DNA from: an uncultured Lachnospiraceae bacterium
GTDB lineage: Bacteria; Bacillota; Clostridia; Lachnospirales; Lachnospiraceae
NCBI GenBank assembly: GCA_949840805.1
Contig: CATKXR010000002.1
Location: 1 to 64,000, forward strand
Length of the DNA: 64,000 nt
Direction: 5' to 3'
The notes beneath the pieces were generated by a model, which saw only the letters and a program-made list of their open reading frames with translations, ran no database searches and was not told the DNA's origin. The position numbers were made by a program, and so were the translations under genes. Numbering within the stretch: position 1 is the stretch's first letter; each line of letters opens with the position of its first letter. Of this stretch, positions 15,647-24,178 are shown piece after piece.

Positions 15647-17242
15647 TTATTTCTTGCCGCACATTTTTCTGTATGATACGATTATATAAGGAATCGAACG
15701 TTTTGACTTTCCTTTCTGGAAAGAAACCAGCATTCTGTTTCTATGATATATTTCTATCACCCCATGGTTTTCCTGATATGTTATCGCGGATATAGCGATT
15801 TCTTTCCAAGAAAACTTGTGCGGAAAGCCTTTTCCCGCGTAAAAATATAGTCCGAAATCTGTCAGCGCCAACCATTGGTCATTGCCCCAATCATCTTTTA
15901 TGCGTTCAAACGCATAAATTCGATTAGATCTTGGAATCCATAACAAACGTCGGATCTCTTCTGCCTCTTTGTCATAAAACCGCGCGTCTGACTGGATGCG
16001 GCAGTCTGACTCCCCTGAAATCTTCTCGTAGGCTTTGAAAATCTTTCGAAGATCTTCCTCCGCTTTTGTGTACGGATTGCTTTGCACAACCTCCTTCCCG
16101 CTCTCTTCCAAAAGCGTGTACAGCCAATTTGCCATATCCTGATTGGGAGATATATAACCTCCATAACCTTTTTGGAAGCAGGAGGACAAAACCCGTAACG
16201 CTTTCGGGTGCAACTGCAGCGCCGCCTTGCGCAGGCAGGAGAACCCATAACATACATTGGGTGTCAGCGTGCTTTTTCCATTGACATAGTTTACACCCAG
16301 CATATACAATGCGTCACTTTGCCCGCAGGCTCCTGCCGCATGCATAAGGGCCAGGCTGCGTTCAGCATCTTTGGAGGCCAGGCTGCACGCCTTTTCGTAG
16401 AGCTGGTTTCCGTTTTGTACGTCCTTCAATCCAAATTCAGATATGCTGTTAAAATATACGTCGGAAAAGTATTTCCGGCATTCCCCTCCCTGATACCACT
16501 CATAAAGCTCTGCAATCCTCCATGTCCCAAAAGGAAGCTGGAATCTTTTTATCATAGAAGGACCTATGCCCATCCCGACTAAGCTGCATTTGCGTTCCTT
16601 GGGAGCTTCTTGTGCTATCCGGCGGTAATCAAAGCCTGTATCAAATGCATTTACGCCACCACCCATTCCCTTAATCAATATCTGCATTGCCGGCTCAATC
16701 CGGCCTGCCGCGATTGCCGCCCCACGATCTGCCGTATAGTCCGCCGCCAGCTTCCACTGCAGCATCAGGGACTTTATGGATAGGGCAGCGGCCTGGCCGA
16801 ACATAGGGATTCGTGCCAGAATCAGGTCAAGCAGTTTGTCAATATTTAAATACCGGACATGCCCGTACCGGATGTGTGCCAGAGAATATCCGAACTGTGC
16901 GGTAAGTTCTTCGTCCGTGAACTGTTCCACACATTGATTGCCCAGGACAAGGAAGGCATCCTCGTCCGTTCCTCTAATATCAACTGTCAGATGGTCCTCA
17001 AAGGATAGGTATAATTTGACAGGCTTCTTGACTTTAAGGCGCTCTGCGGCGGTCTGGTACAGATCGAAAAGCCGGGGATATGTAGTATTGGTTATCAGGA
17101 AATTTCTGCCTTGCAATTCTGCAACCGTAGACAGTTCTGCGCAGGCACTGTGTAACGTGTCCAATATTAACTGAAACCCGTCCGCATGTGTCAACCGGTT
17201 AAGTGCCGACAGCTCGTCCCTACACTGGAATTCTTTTATCAC
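15647..17242 (-). CDS. M48-like pseudopeptidase with Sel1-type repeats
   Basis: The 531-residue product begins at a GTG overlapping the upstream stop (GTGA), with GGGGGAAA ahead. Residues ~60-200 match the M48 peptidase fold, but the zinc motif HExxH reads YSLAH (~119-123), losing one zinc His and the catalytic Glu. The second family motif is kept as YTADRGA (~169-175). Residues ~285-385 look like Sel1/TPR repeats (ALYMLGVNYVNGK, ALRVLSSCFQKGYGG). The last ~90 residues are beta-rich and may be PH-like. It is probably a binding or scaffold protein rather than a protease. Confidence 0.7.
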   Translation of the reverse strand: MIKEFQCRDELSALNRLTHADGFQLILDTLHSACAELSTVAELQGRNFLITNTTYPRLFDLYQTAAERLKVKKPVKLYLSFEDHLTVDIRGTDEDAFLVLGNQCVEQFTDEELTAQFGYSLAHIRYGHVRYLNIDKLLDLILARIPMFGQAAALSIKSLMLQWKLAADYTADRGAAIAAGRIEPAMQILIKGMGGGVNAFDTGFDYRRIAQEAPKERKCSLVGMGIGPSMIKRFQLPFGTWRIAELYEWYQGGECRKYFSDVYFNSISEFGLKDVQNGNQLYEKACSLASKDAERSLALMHAAGACGQSDALYMLGVNYVNGKSTLTPNVCYGFSCLRKAALQLHPKALRVLSSCFQKGYGGYISPNQDMANWLYTLLEESGKEVVQSNPYTKAEEDLRKIFKAYEKISGESDCRIQSDARFYDKEAEEIRRLLWIPRSNRIYAFERIKDDWGNDQWLALTDFGLYFYAGKGFPHKFSWKEIAISAITYQENHGVIEIYHRNRMLVSFQKGKSKRSIPYIIVSYRKMCGKK

Positions 17243-18048
17243 AGGCTTTCCCCCATCCTGCCGCTAAATACAAGCAGCTCTTTGTACCGTTTCGGTAACC
17301 ATGTTATGTCACTCAGCATTGCGTTTGCAGTCTGTAAAGACTCATCCAGGGCCGACATTTCCCAAAATCGTTTTGCCTGCGGCATATAGAGGCTTTCTTC
17401 AGATTCAAAAGAGAATCGGTCTAAAAACCCTGCCGCAATCCGCCCGACAAAAATACTCCGGCATGCCAGCCCGCAGTCTCCTGTTACAACATAGCAGGTT
17501 CTGTCATATGTGAAATAACGGCACCGCTCCCAATTGTTTAAAACAGCTTCCAGCCCCATTGCCAAGATGTGGGGGATGGGAAGCATCTGCATCCCCGTGC
17601 TTAATGCAAAGGAAAGCATGGCCCCCTTATGGTGTCCCGCAACAATGCCTGCGGCTTGACCGGCAAGCAATCCATACAGCATATCCTTTGGTTCGTTGGC
17701 AATTGCCTGCAGATATGTAGATGAGATTATACAAAAAGGAGTATTGATTCCTCCCAGGGAAATCCTTTCCTCATAATCATGCAGCATATAGATATCGGGA
17801 ATGTCCTGAATGCCAAACTGCCTGCATACAGTTTTCCAGATATTAAGGACATATGGTGCGTTTGTTTCAGTCAACTTTAGGCAGGACGCCTCAAAAAAGG
17901 TCCTGTAGTCTTCTTCCATGTGGCTTTTCGCGATCCATTCATATACCATTCCTGCAGCGGGATGCTGAAATACATTGGACAGCATTTTGGAATCGCTGGG
18001 ATGTTGTACTTGAGAGAGTTCTATTGACAGTTCTTTTTTCATTATCAT
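17239..18048 (-). CDS. M48-like pseudopeptidase (second copy)
   Basis: I start at the ATG at 18048, 9 bp after AGGAAGGA and 4 bp past the previous stop; the longer ORF in the track would overlap the upstream gene. The 269-residue protein aligns with the other two M48-like proteins of this cluster. The HExxH position reads GQAAG (~130-134), so all three zinc/catalytic residues are gone, while the following GIVAGHH keeps the helix pattern. The later YDRTC replaces the ADRAG motif. No membrane segments are clear beyond a hydrophobic helix near 145-165. Confidence 0.7.
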   Translation of the reverse strand: MIMKKELSIELSQVQHPSDSKMLSNVFQHPAAGMVYEWIAKSHMEEDYRTFFEASCLKLTETNAPYVLNIWKTVCRQFGIQDIPDIYMLHDYEERISLGGINTPFCIISSTYLQAIANEPKDMLYGLLAGQAAGIVAGHHKGAMLSFALSTGMQMLPIPHILAMGLEAVLNNWERCRYFTYDRTCYVVTGDCGLACRSIFVGRIAAGFLDRFSFESEESLYMPQAKRFWEMSALDESLQTANAMLSDITWLPKRYKELLVFSGRMGESL

Positions 18049-18052
18049 TGTA

Positions 18053-18877
18053 CTATGTCCTTCCTCTCCCTCCAAACCGGCGTAAGAGGGTTTGATAGCC
18101 GCTTTGATACCACCAGTACAAATCATTTAGCATAACATTTGCCGCACCTTCCATGTAATTGGCATCAATCACCTTCTGTGCTACGCGATTCATTAAATTA
18201 AGGCCTGATTCATCCAAATGGACTTCTTTCAGATATTTTTCTATATAACGTTCGGCCGCTATATCATTGTAAAACAGCAGGTTTGTTTCTTTCAAAGGGA
18301 ATCCAAGCTCCAGGAAATGGCATTTAGCTGCTGAAGCAATTGACTGGCAGGCCAGAAGCCCGCCTCGATCTGAGGTCATGTCCGCTAAGTGGAGAAAACG
18401 CTTAAACTCCATTTGTGGAATGGCAGTTAACATGTTAAAACCCATATATGCAGCAATTGTAGTCATAGGAACATGGCCTGCAAGAATCATAGAAATGGCG
18501 TTACCAAATAAATAGAAAAGCATTCCATCATCAAAGTTGTCCACAACATAGTCAGCAACGAGCAGATACGGATGCTCGCTGCCATATGGCTGAACTGCTT
18601 GTGAAAAGGAATGGTACAGATAGAGATCGGGAACGGTTGCACAATCCAGAATTTTGCAAGTTTCTTCCAAAATATCAATGACCTTGGGAGCCGTTTTTGC
18701 GGTCAGTTGTACATAACTTCCCTGGATTACGGAAGCGTTCCATTTAATTTGCACATCACTGATATATTGAAGGCTTTTCTTAAAAAAATCACTTTGTTCT
18801 ACCTTTTCTTTTGCAAGCTGTTCGTCCGGGTGGATATAATCTTCTGTTTTTAACCCATTAAAGTGTATCCTTACCAT
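18053..18877 (-). CDS. M48-like pseudopeptidase (third copy), first gene of the operon
   Basis: 274 residues. The family region around the zinc motif reads LFGNAISMILAGH (HExxH becomes GNAIS, ~125-129), so metal binding is lost. The second motif is the best preserved of the three copies: ADMTSDRGGLLAC, very like the ADRAGLLA of active M48 enzymes. This shows real descent from M48 rather than chance. A promoter lies ~100 bp upstream. It starts the tight operon that ends with the radical SAM enzyme and its candidate peptide. Confidence 0.7.
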   Translation of the reverse strand: MVRIHFNGLKTEDYIHPDEQLAKEKVEQSDFFKKSLQYISDVQIKWNASVIQGSYVQLTAKTAPKVIDILEETCKILDCATVPDLYLYHSFSQAVQPYGSEHPYLLVADYVVDNFDDGMLFYLFGNAISMILAGHVPMTTIAAYMGFNMLTAIPQMEFKRFLHLADMTSDRGGLLACQSIASAAKCHFLELGFPLKETNLLFYNDIAAERYIEKYLKEVHLDESGLNLMNRVAQKVIDANYMEGAANVMLNDLYWWYQSGYQTLLRRFGGRGRT

Positions 18878-18979
18878 AAATGGAAATCCTTTTCATGCTT
18901 TCTGAATATTGGTTTGATTTTATTTTGTTGGCTATTCCTTAATCCGGCTTTTTCTTTGGCTGAACTAAAGATTTGGTTT

Positions 18980-19008
18980 ATTATAGCACCGTATAAACAT
19001 GTATGCAA
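18980..19008 (-). promoter_or_regulatory. Promoter of the pseudopeptidase/radical SAM operon
   Basis: On the minus strand TTGCAT (19003-19008), a 17-bp spacer and TATAAT (18980-18985) lie about 100 bp upstream of the first gene. No other convincing promoter is seen within the operon's short gaps. Confidence 0.6.
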
Positions 19009-19107
19009 TAACAGATTATTAAATTTCAGGGTTGTTTCATGAAGTTTTTTACAATAGTGTTGTTTATTATAGTTATTTTGTAATCCTGGGGCAGTTGCCA
19101 AAAATGA

Positions 19108-19136
19108 TTGACAATTTAATAGATGCATGGTAGATT
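19108..19136 (+). promoter_or_regulatory. Promoter of the small RNA
   Basis: TTGACA (19108-19113), a 17-bp spacer and TAGATT (19131-19136). Transcription should begin near 19143. Confidence 0.7.
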
Positions 19137-19142
19137 GTACTT

Positions 19143-19299
19143 AGTGGCAACCGTTTCGACAGGTCAGCAGGTTCACTGCGGGGACCATGAATCAGCGCTT
19201 TTAGGTTTTCGGCCTATGGATAAAGGGAAGATTTGCTTTCGAAGACATAATTCATATAAAAGGGATAGTGTGCCTGAGCTTAATTGCTCAGGCTTTTTG
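19143..19299 (+). ncRNA. Structured small RNA of about 157 nt, family not identified
   Basis: A promoter and an intrinsic terminator bracket a segment with no open reading frame. Local stems are clear: GGTC/GACC enclosing GCAG/CTGC (19164-19188), TAGG/CCTA with an uninterrupted loop (19203-19217), and a long-range ATGAAT/ATTCAT pairing. The length and single-gene layout would fit 6S RNA or a clade-specific RNA such as Clostridiales-1, but I cannot match a family by eye. The phrase TTCGACAGG recalls tmRNA, but the tag frame and CCA end are absent. Confidence 0.55.
19272..19298 (+). terminator. Terminator of the small RNA
   Basis: GCCTGAGC and GCTCAGGC form an 8-bp stem with a TTAATT loop, followed by TTTTT. 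Confidence 0.88.
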
Positions 19300-19442
19300 T
19301 GATCCTTTTTTCAGGGGATGGATTCCTTCGGGGACCCAAATTCTCTCAAAAAGAAGAGTCTGCGGCATCCGAAAAATTGGAAGACACAAAGACACATGCT
19401 ACGGCAGGGATTTTTCAAGCGTTTGTTAAGAGGAGACAAGAC

Positions 19443-22400
19443 ATGTATATTGCGGATTTACATATTCATTCTCGCTATTCCCGGGCTACAAGCAAAGAAT
19501 GTACCCCGGAGTACCTGGATCTCTGGGCCAGGAGAAAGGGAATTGACCTGCTGGGTACAGGGGATTTTACCCATCCGGCGTGGCGGCAGGAATTGGAGGA
19601 GAAGCTGATTCCAGCAGAGGAGGGGCTGTACCGGCTGAAAACGGAGCTGCAGTTGAAGGATTCGGTTTTGGGGCAGGAGAGTTTTCCCCGATTTGTCATT
19701 TCCGGGGAGATCAGCTCCATCTATAAAAAAAACGGGCGGGTGCGGAAGGTCCATAATCTTATTTTGCTGCCTGGCCTTTCCCAGGCGGAACAGTTGGCGA
19801 GACGGCTGGAAGCGATCGGAAATATTCATTCTGACGGCAGGCCGATTCTGGGGCTGGACAGCCGGGATCTGCTGGAGATCACCCTGGAGGTGTGTCCCAG
19901 GGCTGTTTTTGTGCCGGCCCATATCTGGACGCCCCATTTTTCCATGTTCGGGGCATTTTCAGGATTTGACACGGTGGAGGAATGTTTTGAGGATCTGAGT
20001 CCTTATATCCATGCGATTGAGACCGGGCTTTCTTCCGACCCGCCTATGAACTGGCGGCTGTCTGCTTTGGACCGGTTCCAGATGATATCCAATTCGGACG
20101 CCCATTCGCCTGCCAAGCTGGGGCGGGAAGCCAATCTTTTAGACATTTCCCTGTCTTATGAGGGATTGTTCGGCGCTATACAGGAGGGGAGAGGGCTTGC
20201 AGGGACCATTGAATTTTTTCCGGAAGAGGGGAAATATCACTATGACGGGCATCGCAAATGCCATCTGTGCTTAAGCCCCCGGGAGGCAGAAAAATATCAG
20301 GGGAAATGTCCGGTATGCGGAAAAAAGCTGACGCTTGGAGTCTCTCACCGGATTGAACAGCTTGCCGACCGGGAGGAAGGGTATGTACGTCCGGACGGGG
20401 TGCCTTTTGAGAGCCTGGTGCCGCTGCCGGAGGTGATTGCTGCCTCTACAGGCCATTCTGCCACCAACTCAAAGGTTCAGAGGCTGTACGGGGAAATGCT
20501 GGCCGGGCTGGGAAACGAGTTTTCTATTTTGCGGGAACAGCCTGTAGAGGCGATCCAAAGCCTGGCTGGTTATCATATCGGAGAGGGGATCCGGCGGCTT
20601 CGCCTGGGCAGGGTGCGGCGTTTTCCGGGATTTGACGGGGAATATGGCATCATCCGGCTTTTTGAGCCGTCGGAGCTTAATTCCATGGAAGGGCAGATGA
20701 GCCTGTTTGAGGTAAAGGGAGGCAGCGGGCAGCCGGAGAGCCTGCGACAAAGGAAAACGGAAGCATGGGAAGAACCGGGAGATGGGGAAACTTTTGCAGG
20801 GCCGCAGGAAGACAGAACTTTTGGCGCGCCGCAGGGAGACCGGCCGCCGTTTTCCCAGTCTGGCCTGTCCGGGCAGGAAGAAGGAAAGAGGAAAGAAAAG
20901 GAGACGGCGGGGGATGATGTTGTTCTCAACGAAGAGCAGCTTTTGGCTGTGAGGCTTGTCTCGCCTGGAATCGCAGTGGTGGCAGGGCCGGGAACCGGCA
21001 AGACCAAGACTCTGGTTTCCCGTATACTTTACCTGCTGCAGAGCCGCAGGGTAAAGCCGTCGGAGATTATGGCTGTCACGTTTACCAACAAGGCTGCCCA
21101 GGAGATGAAAACACGTCTCGAGAGGCAGCTTGGCAGGAAGAGCGCCGTAAAAAAGCTTCGGATTGGCACATTCCACGGGCTTTGCCACGAGCAGTTGAGG
21201 TCATTGGGGGAGGAATATATACTGGCAGAAGAAAGTATGGCTCTGGAACTTGTGAGAGAGGTGGCCGGGGAGCTGGGGATTCAGGGAAGCGTCAAGAAAC
21301 TGAGGCAGAGAATATCCCAAAGAAAATTGGAGGCGGCAGAGCAGAGAGCCGGAAATATTTGGGAAAACAGCGGATGCGGGGGGAAGCGGGAAGATCAGGC
21401 CGCCTCAGAACTTGAGCGGGCGGCAGAAGCTTATGAGAACCGTTTGTCGGCTCTTGGCGCGGTAGACTTTGACGACCTTCTCATAAAAGCGCTGGAGACG
21501 GCAGAGTCGGGGCTTAAACCTGTCCCGTATCTTCTGGTAGACGAATTTCAGGATATCAGCCCTTTACAGTACAGATTGATTCAGGCATGGAGCCGGGGAG
21601 GAAAAGAGGTCTTTATCATTGGGGATCCGGATCAGGCAATTTATGGGTTTCGGGGAGCGGATGAAAAAAGCTTTTCGCGTTTTTGCCAGGACAAATGTGC
21701 CGAAAGGATCTGTTTGAGAAAAAATTACCGCTCCACTCCGGAGATCCTGGCGGTGTCTGCCATGATATTAAAAGACAGCGGCTCATCAAGGGAAAAGAAG
21801 GAGGAGGGGAATAGCCTGCTGGAGCCGGTACAAAAATCCGGTCTGCCTGTCCGGCTGGTGCAGGCGCCGGATCCAAGGAAGGAGGCAATCTTTGTGGCAA
21901 AGGAGATCAACCGCCTGGTTGGGGGGATTGACATGCTGGATGCCCAGGAAGGATTTTTCTGCCCGGATGAGCGTGTGGTCAGAAGTTTTGGCGATATCGC
22001 AGTGCTGTACCGGACTCACCGTCAGGCAGAGCTTTTGGAAACATGCCTGAAGAGAGAAGGGATCCCTTATGTGGTGATTGGGCGGGAGGATTTTCTGGAA
22101 GAAGATGCGGTGCGCGCAAGCCTGGGATTTTTCAGAAGCCTTCTCAATCCACACGACCTGCTGTCAAGGGAACTGTGCCTGAAGCTATTGTGGAAGACCG
22201 GTAAGGACGGGGCGTCTGACTGTGCCTATCCGGTTCTGGCAGAAAAATATAAAAACTTATGGAAACGGGGAAAACCTCAGAAACTCTTGGATTTATGGCG
22301 GGAAGATATGGGATTTCAGGAGAATCCGGCCATGGAAAAGCTTGCCGCCATGACCGTGTTTTATAAAACCATGGAGGAAATGATGACGGCCCTTACCTTT

Positions 22401-22766
22401 GGCAGGGAGAGTGATATAAAACGGTGGGGCGGGAAGCATTATACTTCGGATGCCGTGACGCTGATGACCATGCATGGCTCTAAGGGGCTGGAATTTCCGG
22501 CCGTGTTTGTCCACGGCCTTCGCGCAGGCATGGTTCCCCTGGAATACAAGGGAACGGAGACGGATTGGGAGGAGGAGAGGAGGCTTCTTTATGTGGCCAT
22601 GACCCGGGCGAAGGAGGAGCTGGTCCTCACAAGCTCCGGGGAAGCCTCGGTGTTCATAAAGGGGCTGCCGGAAGATATCCTCGTCCGGGAACAGACCGGG
22701 CAGAAGTCCAAGAGCTGGGAACAGGTTCGGCAGCTGAGCCTGTTTGACAGAGAGGACTGGGGATAG
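19443..22766 (+). CDS. EndoQ-like PHP nuclease fused to UvrD-family helicase
   Basis: Start at the ATG at 19443 (AGAGGAG upstream, and the PHP domain begins at once); the ORF track's start lies inside the RNA terminator. The 1107-residue protein has two parts. Residues 1-~420 are an endonuclease Q-like PHP domain (HIHSRYS metal motif, SNSDAHS) with a four-Cys zinc finger near 273-296 (CHLC...CPVC). After a polar linker, residues ~500-1107 are a superfamily 1 helicase: GPGTGKT (~514), DEFQD (~699), GDPDQAIYGFRGAD, TMHGSKGLEF, YVAMTRAKEEL. EndoQ nicks next to deaminated bases (uracil, hypoxanthine); the helicase probably unwinds from the nick for repair. Confidence 0.88.
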   Translation: MYIADLHIHSRYSRATSKECTPEYLDLWARRKGIDLLGTGDFTHPAWRQELEEKLIPAEEGLYRLKTELQLKDSVLGQESFPRFVISGEISSIYKKNGRVRKVHNLILLPGLSQAEQLARRLEAIGNIHSDGRPILGLDSRDLLEITLEVCPRAVFVPAHIWTPHFSMFGAFSGFDTVEECFEDLSPYIHAIETGLSSDPPMNWRLSALDRFQMISNSDAHSPAKLGREANLLDISLSYEGLFGAIQEGRGLAGTIEFFPEEGKYHYDGHRKCHLCLSPREAEKYQGKCPVCGKKLTLGVSHRIEQLADREEGYVRPDGVPFESLVPLPEVIAASTGHSATNSKVQRLYGEMLAGLGNEFSILREQPVEAIQSLAGYHIGEGIRRLRLGRVRRFPGFDGEYGIIRLFEPSELNSMEGQMSLFEVKGGSGQPESLRQRKTEAWEEPGDGETFAGPQEDRTFGAPQGDRPPFSQSGLSGQEEGKRKEKETAGDDVVLNEEQLLAVRLVSPGIAVVAGPGTGKTKTLVSRILYLLQSRRVKPSEIMAVTFTNKAAQEMKTRLERQLGRKSAVKKLRIGTFHGLCHEQLRSLGEEYILAEESMALELVREVAGELGIQGSVKKLRQRISQRKLEAAEQRAGNIWENSGCGGKREDQAASELERAAEAYENRLSALGAVDFDDLLIKALETAESGLKPVPYLLVDEFQDISPLQYRLIQAWSRGGKEVFIIGDPDQAIYGFRGADEKSFSRFCQDKCAERICLRKNYRSTPEILAVSAMILKDSGSSREKKEEGNSLLEPVQKSGLPVRLVQAPDPRKEAIFVAKEINRLVGGIDMLDAQEGFFCPDERVVRSFGDIAVLYRTHRQAELLETCLKREGIPYVVIGREDFLEEDAVRASLGFFRSLLNPHDLLSRELCLKLLWKTGKDGASDCAYPVLAEKYKNLWKRGKPQKLLDLWREDMGFQENPAMEKLAAMTVFYKTMEEMMTALTFGRESDIKRWGGKHYTSDAVTLMTMHGSKGLEFPAVFVHGLRAGMVPLEYKGTETDWEEERRLLYVAMTRAKEELVLTSSGEASVFIKGLPEDILVREQTGQKSKSWEQVRQLSLFDREDWG

Positions 22767-22785
22767 AGGAAAAGAGAGGCATATA

Positions 22786-23694
22786 TCAGGTAAATTCCCT
22801 CACAATCGAGATATATTCTTTGGCGTGATAGGGAAGATAGCTACCCCGGCGGAACGCCGCCACAAAATCAACCGTGGTACAGGGGTTGCCGACGGAAAAG
22901 CGGGCAATATTTTCCTGAAGAAGGATGTGTTTTAAGTGGGTCTCCGTCACAAAGCAGCATCCATAGCCTTTTGCGGCCAGCATGACCTCTGCAGGGATAT
23001 TGCTGGTCTGCAGCTTGATATGGGGAACAAGGCCGCACTCTTTTAAGAGCCGGTCTACGGTCTGCCGGGTCCGCTGCCCGGGAATCTGCATGATAAAAGG
23101 TTCCTCGGCAAAAAGCTTCAGATCCATCCAGGGATATTTGCACCCTTCTTTGTAAATGCCGCGGCAGGCTAGGGGATGACGGTCAGACAGGATCAGGAGC
23201 ACTTCCTCATGGCTGATGATCTCGTAGTCAATGTCAGGGCTTCTGACCGGAAGATTGAAAAATGCCAGGTCGGCCTCTCCGCTCAGAAGCAGGCCTTCCA
23301 ACAGGCTGGAATGTTCTTCGAAAATGTCCAGGTTCACATTGGGGTAGCGGCTGTGAAACACAGGAAGGGTGCAGGGAAGCATGTAAGTCCCCCGCATGGT
23401 GGGAAAGGCGATCTTTAAGGAACCGTGGTTGTCCCGGATAATGTCGCTCATTTCCTGGTCCAGCTCTTTTTTCAGATTTAAAATTTCCGCCGCCCTGGCC
23501 ACATACCGCTCCCCGGCGTAGGTCAGGATAAAGCGGTGGCCCAGCTTACGGAATAATTTCTGACCAAGTTCTTTTTCCAGATTCTGAAGGAACTTGGTCA
23601 GGGTAGGCTGGGTCACATATAAGGAGTCGGCGGCTCTGGTGATGTTCTGGTGTTTGGCAATGGCCAGAACATACGATAGATCCTTGAAATCCAT
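22786..23694 (-). CDS. LysR-family transcriptional regulator
   Basis: 302 residues, N-terminal winged helix (residues ~1-60: NITRAADSLYVTQPTLTKFL) and a periplasmic-binding-like effector domain. Length and layout are typical of LysR activators. It is convergent with the EndoQ-helicase gene and lies 50 bp upstream of nothing divergent, so its target cannot be read from position; the PrpF and MatC-like genes 2-3 kb away are one possibility. The effector is unknown. Confidence 0.85.
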   Translation of the reverse strand: MDFKDLSYVLAIAKHQNITRAADSLYVTQPTLTKFLQNLEKELGQKLFRKLGHRFILTYAGERYVARAAEILNLKKELDQEMSDIIRDNHGSLKIAFPTMRGTYMLPCTLPVFHSRYPNVNLDIFEEHSSLLEGLLLSGEADLAFFNLPVRSPDIDYEIISHEEVLLILSDRHPLACRGIYKEGCKYPWMDLKLFAEEPFIMQIPGQRTRQTVDRLLKECGLVPHIKLQTSNIPAEVMLAAKGYGCCFVTETHLKHILLQENIARFSVGNPCTTVDFVAAFRRGSYLPYHAKEYISIVREFT

Positions 23695-23744
23695 GGTATC
23701 ACCTCACAGAATGGAATAAGCTCAGTGTACCACAAAACATGAAA

Positions 23745-24023
23745 TTATCCTATATTTTTCCAACGTTTTAATGTGGGAAACCATTCCAGCATGATTTTTC
23801 TTGCATGTTCCTCCGTCATATCCGGATTGGCGGCAACCATGGGAGGGATACAGATCTCAATCATTTCTTCCATGCTGCCCTGAAAGGTAAACTTTCCGTT
23901 TTCATAACAATACCGGCAATATTCCTCATTTTTGCTGCCGTCGCCGTTAGTTCCATACAATTCATCCGTATTTCCCATAGGCATACCGCAGCACTGACAA
24001 AATTTCTGATTCATCTCGTTCAT
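23745..24023 (-). CDS. Small zinc-ribbon protein
   Basis: The start at 24023 is preferred because GGAGGT lies 7 bp upstream; the ORF track's start (24038) overlaps that site. The 92-residue protein begins with CQCCGMPM and CRYCYENG, a four-Cys zinc ribbon of the zf-ribbon_2 type. The rest is helical (EEMIEICIPPMVA, EEHARKIMLEWFPTLKRW). Function unknown. The WYL regulator transcribed ahead of it on the same strand probably controls it. Confidence 0.75.
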   Translation of the reverse strand: MNEMNQKFCQCCGMPMGNTDELYGTNGDGSKNEEYCRYCYENGKFTFQGSMEEMIEICIPPMVAANPDMTEEHARKIMLEWFPTLKRWKNIG

Positions 24024-24178
24024 TTTCCATACCTCCATTTTTCCAAAATGTTAAAAGTTTGCTTGGTTTGTATTGCTGTGACAAGAGTATAACACACATA
24101 TCCTGACATCCTGTGTCATGTTTTATTTTTTTATCTTGACGTTGGCAGCAGGATGAATGTCTGTCCGGAAGGCGTGGG

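Noticed and set aside
19143-19299. tmRNA
   Set aside because: TTCGACAGG resembles the tmRNA 5' end, but the transcript is about 157 nt, has no tag reading frame and no tRNA-like 3' end with CCA.
20469-21188. Minus-strand ORF of 239 aa
   Set aside because: Antisense shadow of the EndoQ-helicase coding sequence.
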